A program made the position numbers and the translations under genes. 64,000 bases of DNA, from NCBI GenBank assembly GCA_021732995.1, contig JAKFWA010000097.1, positions 1 through 64,000 of the forward strand. The letters are read 5' to 3'. Under the pieces are notes generated by a model, which searched no databases, had not been told where the DNA came from, and saw nothing but the letters and a program-made list of their open reading frames with translations. Source of the DNA: Planctomycetaceae bacterium. Lineage in GTDB: Bacteria > Planctomycetota > Planctomycetia > Planctomycetales > Planctomycetaceae. Numbering within the stretch: position 1 is the first letter of the stretch; every line of letters begins with the position of its first letter. Shown one piece after another: positions 55,101 to 63,698 of the stretch.

Positions 55101-55729
55101 AGTTTGCCGTCGCGGGCATGCTCGACAGCAGCATCTTTCAGGGTGTGTTGCTGGTCTCGGAAGAAAACTTTCGGCAGCTCTACCCTGAGCAAGTTGGCTA
55201 TCGCTATTTCCTGATCGGATCACGCGATGCCGGGCCGATCGCGGATGCAACGTCGCTCATGACCGCCTTTGAAACGAAGCTCGCGCCGTATGGCTTTGAC
55301 GCCGAGCGCGTCTCGGATCGCATCGCCAATTTTCTCATCGTGCAGAACACGTATCTGTCGACGTTCCTGACGCTAGGCGGGTTAGGACTGCTGCTGGGCA
55401 CAATTGGTTTGGGCACGGTGATGCTGCGTAACGTCGTCGAACGCCGCTCGGAGCTGGGACTACTTTCAGCCGTTGGTTTCAAACGCAGCAGCCTCGGCCT
55501 GCTGGTCTTCGCTGAGAACGCCTTCCTGTTGATCTTCGGTCTCGCGACGGGAACCGTTTGCGCGTTGCTGGCGATGTTGCCGCACCTGATCTCGATCGGC
55601 GCTGACACGCCGTGGCTGGACGGAGCCAAACTGCTCGGCTTGGTCTTTGTTGCCGGTATGTTGTCCGCGGCGTTTGCAGTGCGCGACGCTACTCGCACCA
55701 AGATCGTGGCGGCCTTACGAAGCGATTAA
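52154..55729 (+). CDS. Large FtsX-type ABC transporter permease
   Basis: About 1191 residues, long for the family. An N-terminal transmembrane helix (HLAVLLGVIVGTAVIGGALLVGDSVRG) leads into a periplasmic MacB-PCD-like domain. The first FtsX core lies near residues 600-720 (FVGFSFFVIAAAMVLIGLLFRLSVERR, then IGLLSAVGFTPQRVRKLLL). A second periplasmic domain and a second FtsX core lie near 1090-1175 (LGLLLGTIGLGTVMLRNVVERRSELGLLSAVGFKR). Both cores match lipoprotein-releasing or macrolide-export type permeases. The partner ATPase gene is not in this window. The start is set at the ATG at 52154, since the earlier frame runs through a family B repeat. The substrate is unknown. Confidence 0.87.
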   Translation: MASMKSSTLIVRSLTYYWKTHLAVLLGVIVGTAVIGGALLVGDSVRGSLRQMTLDRLGGIDFALQSPRFFTESIVERMQDEPAYRDDKVRVIAPALVMDGGLVRQAADGTTSDRAGGVRVYAVEERFSELSELKLDILPHDDQLVLSDRVAQQIRAKLGDQLTLWVELPSNIPRDTLLGGSEDQTTREISFTVSHILPPESGVGRLDLNPSQQLPLTVFVSLKTLQQELGLEAVRRSKEFPNGKLARINALFVSVAPSRESARSSPSDAVGMASGLTRSLPESLTLEDLNLRVLPGKAGGYFVVESEQMILEDSISKSVRELSESKDWSTSSVMVYLANQISSAEDPKAFSMYSIIAGVDLAETQEPPFGPLCPDCTEPLTLADDEIILNDWLAEDLKVKPGDKIKLTYHLVGSHGELPEEELTFRVKHVVEMSKSVTAQDRQLTPEVRGITDAKNFSDWKQPFPMKINLVTGRDDSYWEEFHALPKAFVSLANAQRLWKSKYGDVTSIRVNVSGSNADAAPSRDDFTRDVLKKISENASGFDVLPVKWQGLQAASGTTDFTGLFVGFSFFVIAAAMVLIGLLFRLSVERRISQIGLLSAVGFTPQRVRKLLLNEGLAIAAAGGVLGCVAAVGYAQLMVAALKSPQWWGGAIGTQFLNVYVTPVSLIGGFAISFGVAWFALFMALRGLAHIAPRELLAGVASSEESGPGDSATPAVHPGARQQKIAFGCFAFAIPVLLLGVFGLIPSSEAFSGLSWQVVAFFLVGTALMVGALQQFSATLRRQGGLATRGHGLAAIGRLGYRNAARNRSRSTLSTALIASATFVIVAVAAGRRDPAKETPDVNSGNGGFVLVAASATPILPDLNTEAGRSKLGLTDGLSPEQKQQIEDSTVMALRMKPGENASCLNIYQTQLPTVLGVPDSLIERGGFRFIDGRKADYWKLLKTPREDGRIPVLGDMNTLMFSLHKGAGASIPITNAKTAGQEFAVAGMLDSSIFQGVLLVSEENFRQLYPEQVGYRYFLIGSRDAGPIADATSLMTAFETKLAPYGFDAERVSDRIANFLIVQNTYLSTFLTLGGLGLLLGTIGLGTVMLRNVVERRSELGLLSAVGFKRSSLGLLVFAENAFLLIFGLATGTVCALLAMLPHLISIGADTPWLDGAKLLGLVFVAGMLSAAFAVRDATRTKIVAALRSD

Positions 55730-55751
55730 CGCATGACTGATGGAGCGAGCC

Positions 55752-55817
55752 GTAGGACGGACAATCCTGTCCGTCTTTGGTGCAGGCTTAAGCGACGGAC
55801 AAGATTGTCCGTCCTAC
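55752..55817. repeat. Family B inverted repeat, copy 2
   Basis: GTAGGACGGACAATCCTGTC and CGTC are followed after a short spacer by GACGGACAAGATTGTCCGTC and CTAC. The outer 14-base arms are a near-perfect inverted pair. It lies between the two permease genes and could end or stabilise the first transcript. Confidence 0.7.
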
Positions 55818-55866
55818 AACTCACTGTGCTGCGTCAGCCCTGATCACACCTTTCACAATTCATCCT

Positions 55867-56697
55867 ATGTCTCAATCACCCGACTACCTTCGAGTATGGC
55901 TGACGTTCCTGCAGAACGGTCTGGTGCGCGAGATGACATTTCGCGGCAACTTCTTCATCAACATCATCACGCGAGCGTTCTGGTTCGCCGCGCAGATCAC
56001 GTTGTTTGAAGTGATCTACAGCAACGTGGACGCCATTCGCGGCTGGTCGCGTGAGCAATACTTCGCCTTCATGGCCACGGGCATGCTCATCAACTGCATT
56101 GTTGAAGCGCTCTTCATGCCGAACTGCGCCAACTTCAGCGAACTCATCCGCACCGGCAATCTGGACTTCGCCTTGCTGAAGCCGATCGACACGCAGTTTC
56201 TGGTGTCCTGTGAAAAGGTTGATCTGGCGATGATCAATCAGATGTTTCTGTCGCTGGCATTGCTGGGGTATTCGCTGGTGAAAATCGGCGAACCGATCTC
56301 GATGCTGCAGGTGCTGGCTTACTTTACCTTCGTCGTGGTGGGCGTCGGGTTCTTCTACAGCATGATGATCGCCGTCGCGGCCATGAGCGTCTGGATGGGC
56401 CGCAATCAGGGCCTGTATGACTTCTGGTTCTATATCACGATTTTCGCCCGGTACCCCCGCAACATTTATGACGGTACCAACCCCGGCAGCCTGGAACTCG
56501 GCGAAGTCATTCAATCGGCATTTACCTACATCGTGCCGATTCTGCTGGTGGTGACCGTGCCAGCCGAAGTCATTGCGCAAAGCCTCTCCAGTTGGAAGTA
56601 CCCGCTGGTCTCCCTGATCGCGTCCATTGGCGGCCTGATCACCTCGCGCCTGATCTTCAACTGGTCACTCCGCAGCTACCGCAGCGCGAGCAGCTAA
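55867..56697 (+). CDS. ABC-2 family transporter permease
   Basis: 276 residues with about six hydrophobic segments: [91 protein letters not shown] and [18 protein letters not shown]. The pattern is that of the ABC-2 permease subgroup (DUF990-like), including PIDTQFLVS and RYPRNIYDG. It probably works with an ATPase encoded elsewhere. It follows the FtsX-type gene after a 137-base gap with a family B repeat. The substrate is unknown. There is no clear ribosome-binding site. Confidence 0.85.
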   Translation: MSQSPDYLRVWLTFLQNGLVREMTFRGNFFINIITRAFWFAAQITLFEVIYSNVDAIRGWSREQYFAFMATGMLINCIVEALFMPNCANFSELIRTGNLDFALLKPIDTQFLVSCEKVDLAMINQMFLSLALLGYSLVKIGEPISMLQVLAYFTFVVVGVGFFYSMMIAVAAMSVWMGRNQGLYDFWFYITIFARYPRNIYDGTNPGSLELGEVIQSAFTYIVPILLVVTVPAEVIAQSLSSWKYPLVSLIASIGGLITSRLIFNWSLRSYRSASS

Positions 56698-56724
56698 TAA
56701 CCTGAGTTCCAGATAACCAGAATG

Positions 56725-56825
56725 CGACCGAGCGCAAGCACCGCCCGCAGGGTGCTCCGGGAAATCCGCACGTCCGGTTCGGAGGGAAGGGAAACAGAAC
56801 CCAATCTGTCTCCCTACCCCTATTT
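56725..56825 (+). other. Possible degenerate 3-prime end of a group II intron (domains V-VI)
   Basis: GTGCTCCGGGAAATCCGCAC followed by GTCCGGTTCGGAGGG resembles the domain V hairpin and following bases of bacterial group II introns, and GGGAAACAGAACCC with TCTGTCTCCC resembles a domain VI stem ending in CTACCCCTAT. Domain V pairing is imperfect and no reverse transcriptase is present, so a relic is the most that can be said. It ends right at the uvrC stop codon. Confidence 0.4.
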
Positions 56826-58175
56826 TTATTCCTCGAACGTCGACTTCTTCCGCAGTAGGTGGTGGTAGTTTTGGGCGAAGCGGTGGGCCTCGTCGCGGAC
56901 GTATTGCAACAGGCGCAGGGCGAAGGAGTGGCGGCTCAGGATGCGCGGGTCGGATTCGCCGGGGAGAAAGACTTCTTCCTCGCGCTTCGCCAGTGAGATC
57001 GTGAAGGGCGGGTCGATGCCCAGAGCCTGCATGGCGGCCATGGCCGAGCTGAGTTGGCCTTTGCCGCCGTCGATCAGCAGCAGGTCGGGGAAGGGCTCGC
57101 CTTCCTGAGACAAACGGCGGAAGCGGCGGGTGATGACTTCGTGAATGGATGCGAAGTCGTCGACGCCTTGCACGGTGTTGATCTTGAAACGCTTGTAGCC
57201 GTGCTTGAACGGCAGGCCGTCGATGAACTGCACGAGGCTGGCGACCGTTTCGCCGCCTTGCAGGTGCGCGATGTCCACGCCCTCAATGCGCCGCGGCAGC
57301 TTTTCCAGCTTGAACGCTTTGCGCAAGCCGGCCAGGCCGCGTTTGGGGTCGATCTGAAAAACTTCGGGCTGCACGTGATCGTTCAGATTGCCGCGCAGGT
57401 TGATGGCTTCCAGGGCCTTCATTTCGTCCCGGATGCGCGCGGCGCGCTCGAACTTCAGTTCCGTCGAGGCGAACTGCATCTCGGCCTGCATCTCCTTCAG
57501 CAGGCGACGCTTCTTGCCGTCCAGAAACAGTCGCAGGCGGCGAATGTTCTTCTTGTAGTCTTCCTGGCTGATCCGCAGGTTGCAGGGGGCGGTGCATTGA
57601 TTGATGCTGGCCAACAGGCACGGTCGGAACCAGCGCCAGCGTTCTTCGGTGTCGTCGATGTCCAGCGAGCAGTTGCGGAACCGGAAAATCTTCTGCAGGA
57701 CTACGATCAGGGCGCGGAGCTTCTTCGCACTGGTGAAAGGGCCATACAACTTCACGCCGCGAGATCTTGGCTTGCGGGTGAATTCAACGCGCGGAAACGG
57801 CTCGCGAATCCAAATCTGCAGGTACGGAAAGGTTTTGTCGTCCTTGAGTTCCGTGTTGAAACGCGGGCGAATGTCCTTGATCAGCCGAGCTTCCAGCAGC
57901 AGGGCTTCCACTTCGCTTTCCGTCGGGATGAAGTCGATGTCGTAGATCTCGGGAATCAGGTCGCTCGTGCGGCGGTCGACCGCTGCGGCGGCGTTGAAAT
58001 AGCTGCCGGCTCGATTCCGCAGATTGACTGCCTTGCCGACATAGATCACCCGGCCCTGCTTGTCCTTCATGAGGTACACGCCGGGAGTCGTCGGAAACGT
58101 CCTCACCTTTTCGTGTGGCGGCTGAACCTCAGGCTGCTGAGGGCTGTCGGTCAGCGGGTTCTGTTCTTCGTCCAT
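56826..58175 (-). CDS. uvrC: UvrABC system protein C, short form
   Basis: About 449 residues. The N-terminal GIY-YIG nuclease has TPGVYLMKD and RVIYVGKAVNLRNR. The middle has the cysteine-rich block and the UVR motif (LKFERAARIRDEMKALE). The C-terminal RNase H-like nuclease keeps GVDIAHLQGGETVAS, LLIDGGKGQ and RDEAHRFA. The chain stops soon after, at LLRKKSTFEE, and lacks the two helix-hairpin-helix DNA-binding motifs found in classic UvrC of about 600 residues. It may be a natural planctomycete short form or a truncation; a possible intron relic lies just past the stop. I chose the ATG at 58175; the upstream extension does not match the family. Confidence 0.92.
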   Translation of the reverse strand: MDEEQNPLTDSPQQPEVQPPHEKVRTFPTTPGVYLMKDKQGRVIYVGKAVNLRNRAGSYFNAAAAVDRRTSDLIPEIYDIDFIPTESEVEALLLEARLIKDIRPRFNTELKDDKTFPYLQIWIREPFPRVEFTRKPRSRGVKLYGPFTSAKKLRALIVVLQKIFRFRNCSLDIDDTEERWRWFRPCLLASINQCTAPCNLRISQEDYKKNIRRLRLFLDGKKRRLLKEMQAEMQFASTELKFERAARIRDEMKALEAINLRGNLNDHVQPEVFQIDPKRGLAGLRKAFKLEKLPRRIEGVDIAHLQGGETVASLVQFIDGLPFKHGYKRFKINTVQGVDDFASIHEVITRRFRRLSQEGEPFPDLLLIDGGKGQLSSAMAAMQALGIDPPFTISLAKREEEVFLPGESDPRILSRHSFALRLLQYVRDEAHRFAQNYHHLLRKKSTFEE

Positions 58176-58458
58176 GGAATCCGTAACTTGCGGGAAATGA
58201 CGGAACGGCAACTGACTCCGTTCTGGTCGAATGTTAGCGGCTCGGCCAAGCCGCGAGCGCCTGAGAAATGACTGGACAGGATCCAAATTCGACGTGCGTT
58301 TCGCGCGGCGTCAGACAACGCCGTTGCGAGTAATTTTAGGGTCCTCTACGGTACGCCCCGCTTTTGCCTGGCTTCTGGATTGCGGCCCCGAATCACTCGG
58401 AGGGACGCACTGCTTTTTCCCAGGACTCAACGGCCTCGATTCATGTAAGGGTAGGACA

Positions 58459-60228
58459 GTGCTGCGGACTCATAAGTGCGGTGAACTCACTAAGAACCAT
58501 AACGAACAGACTGTCACGGTGTGTGGCTGGGTCGATAGCTATCGGAACCACGGCAATCTGATTTTCATCGACCTGCGCGACCGCTACGGCCTGATTCAGG
58601 TCGTCTTCGATCCGTCGGACAACGAAGCCGCTCACAAACTGGCAGACACGCTGCGCGGTGAAGACGTCATCCAGGCCACGGGCAAGGTTGATCTGCGTCG
58701 GGCTGATCTGGTGAATCCTAAGATCGCCAGCGGTGAGATCGAAGTCCGAGCCACGGACCTGAACATCCTCAACAAGGCCAAGCTGCCACCGTTTACGCCC
58801 ACGTCCGGCAACGTGCCGAACGAAGAGCTGCGGTTGAAGTACCGCTACATCGACCTGCGACGTCCGGAACTGCAGAAGGCGCTGATCATGCGCCACAAGC
58901 TGTGTCAGGCCGTCCGCAACTATTTCGACGCTCAGGACTTCGTCGAAGTGGAGACCCCGATGCTCGGCAAGAGCACGCCGGAAGGTGCCCGCGACTATCT
59001 GGTGCCCAGCCGCGTGCATCCGGGTGCGTTCTACGCTCTGCCGCAGTCGCCTCAGCTTTACAAGCAGTTGCTGATGGTGGCCGGCATGGACCGCTACTTC
59101 CAGATTGCCCGCTGCTTCCGCGACGAAGACCTGCGAGCGGACCGTCAGCCGGAGTTCACCCAGATCGACGTCGAGATGTCGTTCGTCGGTCAGGAAGATA
59201 TTTTGACGACCATCGACGGGCTGGTGGCTCACATGGTGAAGTCTGTGCGAGGCACGGACATTCAACTGCCGCTGCCGCGCATGACTCACGCGGAAGCCCT
59301 GGAACGCTACGGCAACGACAAGCCCGATACACGCTTCGGCATGGAGCTGACTGACGTCGGCAGCATTGTGAAGGATTCCGGTTTCGGCGTGTTCAAGTCG
59401 TGCATCGAGAACGGCGGGCGAGTGCGTGGTATCAACGCCAAGGGCGCCGCCGACAAGTACAGCCGCAAGAACATTGACGAGCTGACGGCGTTCGTCGGTG
59501 AATACGGTGCAAAGGGACTGGCCTTCTTCCGCGTGAAGGAAGGCAAGCTCGATTCGCCCATCGCGAAATTCCTCGATGACGACAAGCAGCAGGCCCTCAT
59601 TCAGAAGATGGGCGGCGAGAACGGCGACCTGCTGTTCTTCGTGGCCGATCAACCCAAGGTCACTTCCGCAGCTCTCGCGTCGCTCCGTCTACGTCTGGGT
59701 AAAGAACTAAAACTCTACGACCCGATGGAAATGAAGCCGCTGTGGGTCCTGGACTTCCCGCTGTATGGCTGGGATGCCGAAGAAAACCGCTGGTCTGCCG
59801 AGCATCACCCGTTCTGCAATCCGAATTCAGAGGACTTGGGCTACTTCGAAACCGATCCGGGCAAGATTCGCGCTCAATCTTACGACCTTGTGTGCAACGG
59901 CTACGAGTGCGCTAGCGGCAGCGTGCGCGTGCATGACCCGGTCGTGCAGCAGAAGATCTTTGACTTCATCGGTCTGAAGTCTGAAGAAGCAGAATTGAAA
60001 TTCGGCTTCCTGCTGAACGCCTTGCGATTCGGTGCACCGCCGCACGCAGGTATCGCACTGGGTCTCGACCGCTGGGTGATGCTGTTCCTCGCGAACGACA
60101 ACATCCGCGACGTGATCGCGTTCCCGAAGACTCAGAAGGCGTCGGACCTGATGACCGAAGCGCCATCAACAGTCGATGCGAAGCAGCTCCGCGAATTGCA
60201 CATCAAGTGCGATCTGCCCGTGGAATAG
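58459..60228 (+). CDS. aspS: Aspartyl-tRNA synthetase
   Basis: About 589 residues, the normal bacterial size. The N-terminal OB fold has [26 protein letters not shown]. The class II core has motif 1 around [23 protein letters not shown], motif 2 [23 protein letters not shown] and motif 3 [12 protein letters not shown], and the bacterial GAD insertion lies between them. It charges tRNA-Asp. The start is GTG at 58459, preceded by a purine-rich AAGGGTAGGA sequence; a longer frame upstream is not part of the family. It diverges from uvrC. Whether it also charges tRNA-Asn cannot be told here. Confidence 0.96.
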   Translation: MLRTHKCGELTKNHNEQTVTVCGWVDSYRNHGNLIFIDLRDRYGLIQVVFDPSDNEAAHKLADTLRGEDVIQATGKVDLRRADLVNPKIASGEIEVRATDLNILNKAKLPPFTPTSGNVPNEELRLKYRYIDLRRPELQKALIMRHKLCQAVRNYFDAQDFVEVETPMLGKSTPEGARDYLVPSRVHPGAFYALPQSPQLYKQLLMVAGMDRYFQIARCFRDEDLRADRQPEFTQIDVEMSFVGQEDILTTIDGLVAHMVKSVRGTDIQLPLPRMTHAEALERYGNDKPDTRFGMELTDVGSIVKDSGFGVFKSCIENGGRVRGINAKGAADKYSRKNIDELTAFVGEYGAKGLAFFRVKEGKLDSPIAKFLDDDKQQALIQKMGGENGDLLFFVADQPKVTSAALASLRLRLGKELKLYDPMEMKPLWVLDFPLYGWDAEENRWSAEHHPFCNPNSEDLGYFETDPGKIRAQSYDLVCNGYECASGSVRVHDPVVQQKIFDFIGLKSEEAELKFGFLLNALRFGAPPHAGIALGLDRWVMLFLANDNIRDVIAFPKTQKASDLMTEAPSTVDAKQLRELHIKCDLPVE

Positions 60229-60303
60229 CCGTCGACGACGAGTCACTCGCGAAGAAACTTTCAGCCACGTCACTGCACGACGTGGCTGATTTCGTTTCTG
60301 GTC

Positions 60304-60372
60304 GTAGGACGGACAATCTTGTCCGTCGAATCAGGCCGGGGAACAAAAGACGGACAGGATTGTCCTTCCTGC
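60304..60372. repeat. Family B inverted repeat, copy 3
   Basis: GTAGGACGGACAATCTTGTC and CGTC are followed by GACGGACAGGATTGTCCTTC. The inner pairs match copies 1 and 2, but the right arm is slightly decayed. It lies 75 bases after the aspS stop. Confidence 0.65.
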
Positions 60373-60469
60373 ATTCACTCAGGCGACTCTTGCTTGCTTC
60401 TCATCTGTGTTTCATCCGTGTTCAATCCGTGGCTGAAGAATCCTTCAGCTCGGTTACCGGGAGACTGTG

Positions 60470-62305
60470 ATGTTGCAGCGCGTGGCCTTGGCGTTGTGGA
60501 TGTTGTTCTTCGTGCCGCTCTGCGCCGCGGCGGCGGATCGGAATGAGCGGCTGGAATTCACCACTCTGGTGGCTCACTGGGCCGAATACGCCGATCCCGA
60601 TTACCTCGAATTCATCGCCGAGGCGCGGCCTGAAGTCGTGCAACTGGGCGATTACGGGGCTCACTTCTGGAGCCTCGCCGCGACGCCTCAATACAAGGGC
60701 TATCCCGCTCATTTTCCGGTGCAGGGACATGCCGCGTGTAGTGATTGGTTCCGCGAACGCACGCGAGCCATCAAGGGCCTGGGATCGAAGGTCGTCGGTC
60801 ACATCAATGTGAAGTTTCTGGTCGGCGATCCGGAGAGTCCCGAAGGTCCGCGGGGCTTCTTCAAGTTCTACCGCGACCAATGGGATACCGAACGCCTCGG
60901 CCCGAAACCGGTTGAAGACCCGCTGACGCTGCTGGAACGCGACGTCAACGGCAAGCTGATTATGAACAACAGCTACAGCATCGGTGGCATGAAGGAGTAT
61001 TGGGGGTGCCTCAATAATCCCAACTGGCGGAAGGTGCTGAAGGCGTGGACGAAGTACGGGATCGATCAGGGCATTGATGGCTTCATTATCAATTATTTTT
61101 ACCGGCACGATTGCCACTGTGAACATTGTGTCTCGGGCTTCAAGAAGCACCTGCGGGATACTTACAAGACAGATGAAATCAAGCAGTTTGGAATAGACGA
61201 TCTTGAGCAGCATCAGTTCAAGGAAATCGTTTCGTGGCATAAGCCCGAGGAATCAACGCCACTGCGTCGAGCGATGCTGCGCTGGTCGCAACTGGCGAAC
61301 AAGCAGGCGTTCGATGAAGTCTTTGTGGATTATGGCCGGTCGTTGAAGCCGGATCTGATTACGGCGCAGTGGAATCACATCAGTGACTTCAGCCAGATCA
61401 GCGGCGATGAGCGCTGCCTGCTGCCGGCTGATTCGTGGGGACGCAGCGAAGACTATTTGTGGTACAGCACCGGTGCCGCAGCTCATTATACCGATCTGGA
61501 AAATGGTTATCTCGGCGAAGGTACGTTGCAGGCTCGCTATATTCGGGGCACCTTTGACGACAAGCCGTTCACGCTCGGCAAGTACGAAAGCACGCGCACG
61601 CGCGTGACCATTGCGGAACTGGCCGCCAACGGTGGTGCTCCAATGGGTTTTTATACTCGATTCAAGGACCCGCTCGCGCGTCAGGAAATTGCGCGTTACT
61701 ACGGCTTCATTCGTCAGCACGATGACATCTATCGAGCCAATCGCCCGGCGGGTGAGGTCGTGCTCCTGTATCCGAGATCCGAAGTCCACAAGGGCAACGT
61801 GGCTGCGGTGGCCAAGTTCAAAGAAGTCGGCAACGCGCTGCTCAACGAGCACGTGTTATTCGACGTGATCCCGGACGATCTGCACGGCAAGCTGGCGGCG
61901 GACAAGCGGCCGCGCGTGAGTGTGCTCGACGAAGACTGGCGGGTGCCGCTGAAGGCTGCGGCGTTGTCTCGCTTTCAGGCACCGACCACGGTGCGAGTTT
62001 CGGTCACGCGGCCTGCGAAGTCGCCCCAGCAGGAATTGACGGTGCATTTCGTGAACTACAACCGCACGGAACCCGCTCAGAAGAAGTCCGCCGGTCGCGG
62101 CATCGTCGACGAGCAGCCGATTGCAGTGACCTCGATCGACTGCGACCTGCTAATGCCGGGAGATCAGAAAGTCGTCAAGGCTGAGTTCATCACTCCCGAA
62201 GCGCCAACGCCGCAGACCGTAGAAGTGGCTCAATCCGGTTCGCGAGTAACGTTGAAGGTGCCCGGGTTTCTGGTGTATGGGGTCCTGAAGCTGCAGTTGA
62301 AGTAG
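60470..62305 (+). CDS. Secreted glycoside-hydrolase-like TIM-barrel protein
   Basis: About 611 residues. The signal peptide is MLQRVALALWMLFFVPLCAAAA, then a mature protein beginning DRNERLEFTTLVAHWAEYADPDY. The body looks like an alpha/beta barrel of the GH42/GH29-like kind, with GLGSKVVGHINVKFL, GIDQGIDGFIINYFYRHDCHCEHC, which is a recurrent Cys-His motif in such proteins, and a beta-rich C-terminus (VTLKVPGFLVYGVLKLQLK). No catalytic acid pair can be pinned down by eye. GGGAG stands 6 bases before the ATG. A sugar-related periplasmic or extracellular role is inferred. Confidence 0.65.
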   Translation: MLQRVALALWMLFFVPLCAAAADRNERLEFTTLVAHWAEYADPDYLEFIAEARPEVVQLGDYGAHFWSLAATPQYKGYPAHFPVQGHAACSDWFRERTRAIKGLGSKVVGHINVKFLVGDPESPEGPRGFFKFYRDQWDTERLGPKPVEDPLTLLERDVNGKLIMNNSYSIGGMKEYWGCLNNPNWRKVLKAWTKYGIDQGIDGFIINYFYRHDCHCEHCVSGFKKHLRDTYKTDEIKQFGIDDLEQHQFKEIVSWHKPEESTPLRRAMLRWSQLANKQAFDEVFVDYGRSLKPDLITAQWNHISDFSQISGDERCLLPADSWGRSEDYLWYSTGAAAHYTDLENGYLGEGTLQARYIRGTFDDKPFTLGKYESTRTRVTIAELAANGGAPMGFYTRFKDPLARQEIARYYGFIRQHDDIYRANRPAGEVVLLYPRSEVHKGNVAAVAKFKEVGNALLNEHVLFDVIPDDLHGKLAADKRPRVSVLDEDWRVPLKAAALSRFQAPTTVRVSVTRPAKSPQQELTVHFVNYNRTEPAQKKSAGRGIVDEQPIAVTSIDCDLLMPGDQKVVKAEFITPEAPTPQTVEVAQSGSRVTLKVPGFLVYGVLKLQLK

Positions 62306-62685
62306 CCCTGCCGCAGTGTGCGATGGTTTCGAGCGATGGCTTGGGAAGACTCAGACAAAAGCCCGGCGCGTCCGGATCTTTCTCAATTTTTGTTGGAACT
62401 GCCAGAAAACTATAGACGTAATGTCTATATTCGCGCATAGTTGTCGCAGCCTCTGAATGAAATCGGCTGACTTCAGTCCAAATTCATGATAGGCCGTCTA
62501 AGTTCACCCGTATTGAGATCGTCAGTTGTCTGGAATGCCTCGATGATCCACGTTGTCACGTGATCGCGTATGACTTCTGGATTGACACGTTAGACCCTCA
62601 GTACAAAGATCGGATCAACACCCTCCGATACATTTCCTCGCGTTTGCCTACCGTCCGGAATCTGCTCCCCACAAAGGAATATGCT
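62306..62685. other. Intergenic region upstream of the DUF1559 gene
   Basis: This 380-base gap contains a perfect inverted repeat at 62411-62429 and a TTGACA hexamer at about 62582-62587, without a convincing -10 box. No gene is supported. A frame that extends the DUF1559 gene upstream is not protein-like. Confidence 0.4.
62411..62429. repeat. Short perfect palindrome
   Basis: TATAGAC-GTAAT-GTCTATA is a perfect 7-bp inverted repeat with a 5-base spacer, AT-rich against its surroundings. Its size fits a dimeric regulator site. It lies 106 bases after the GH-like gene and 257 bases before the DUF1559 gene. Confidence 0.45.
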
Positions 62686-63648
62686 GTGCTCATACGTCGA
62701 CGTCTTCGCGGTTTTACGCTGATTGAGCTACTGGTCGTGATCGCCATTATCGCCGTGCTGGTGGCTCTCCTGTTGCCCGCCGTGCAATCGGCCCGTGAGT
62801 CTGCCCGACGTACTCAGTGTCGCAACAACCTGAAGCAGTTCGGGCTGGCGCTTCACGGCTATCACGAGACCTACAACATTCTGCCCTGCAGTATTAATCC
62901 AACGCCTTGGAGCAATGTCGGTGTCGGTGCGTTGGTCCATCTTCTGCCGTATTTCGAACAAACCGCCGTGTTCGAAACGATTACGTTCAGAGGAGGGGCG
63001 AGTTGGACGAACAACGCGTCCGAGAACGGTACTCCCGGTACTAAGTATTTTGAAATACAACCCGTGGGGTTCAAGTGCCCGACTGACATTTCCCAGAAAT
63101 ACTACCCGGGCACTAATGGAATTGTTGGCAACTGGGCGACTGCGAGTTACTCGCTCTCCTCGGGAGCACAACGTGAGTCTGGCAATGGTTGCAGCAGCTA
63201 CCCAGGGAATACTTTTGGCACCGGGCCGGCAGATCACTCGGACCACAGACAGTCGGATCAGATCTCTGGCATCTACAGTCGCCAGGGGTATTCCTCCACG
63301 TTTGCTGAGATCCTTGATGGTCAGGCGAATGTCATTTTCATGGGTGAAATCCGATCGGAGTGCAGCGACCATGCACGACACGGTTGGGCGAACGTGAACT
63401 CCAACTGGATTATGACAACCGCGCCCATCAACTTCCCCAGTTGCCCCGGCGACGGTACTGGCTGCAACGCAACCACCAACTGGCAGACCTCGATGGGCTT
63501 CAAGTCGCTGCACGCAGGTGGTGCTCACTTCCTGATGGGTGATGCCCGAGTTATATTTATCTCGCAAAATATCGATTATAGGAATTACCAACGCCTCGGT
63601 GATCGCCGTGATGGAGAGGTGTTGGGAGACTTCGGCGGTAGTGAGTGA
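62686..63648 (+). CDS. DUF1559 family protein with type IV prepilin N-terminus
   Basis: About 320 residues. The prepilin motif [24 protein letters not shown] begins at residue 9, with cleavage before Phe by a prepilin peptidase; the following [20 protein letters not shown] and [13 protein letters not shown] are the DUF1559 signature. The C-terminus has the characteristic [20 protein letters not shown]. Such proteins occur by the dozen in Planctomycetes and probably assemble on the cell surface. The start is GTG at 62686 with AAAGGA 7 bases upstream. A lipoprotein gene follows 50 bases later, the usual partner arrangement. Confidence 0.95.
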   Translation: MLIRRRLRGFTLIELLVVIAIIAVLVALLLPAVQSARESARRTQCRNNLKQFGLALHGYHETYNILPCSINPTPWSNVGVGALVHLLPYFEQTAVFETITFRGGASWTNNASENGTPGTKYFEIQPVGFKCPTDISQKYYPGTNGIVGNWATASYSLSSGAQRESGNGCSSYPGNTFGTGPADHSDHRQSDQISGIYSRQGYSSTFAEILDGQANVIFMGEIRSECSDHARHGWANVNSNWIMTTAPINFPSCPGDGTGCNATTNWQTSMGFKSLHAGGAHFLMGDARVIFISQNIDYRNYQRLGDRRDGEVLGDFGGSE

Positions 63649-63698
63649 TACTTTCTGCGTAAGATTGACATTACCCAAGTCTCTATAAGGTAATTCGC

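Noticed and set aside
57054-58271. 405-codon plus-strand frame opposite uvrC
   Set aside because: It is a shadow of the GC-rich uvrC codons with no recognisable domains and no ribosome-binding site.
62582-62610. TTGACA as the -35 box of a DUF1559 promoter
   Set aside because: No acceptable -10 hexamer lies 16-18 bases downstream, so a promoter was not called.
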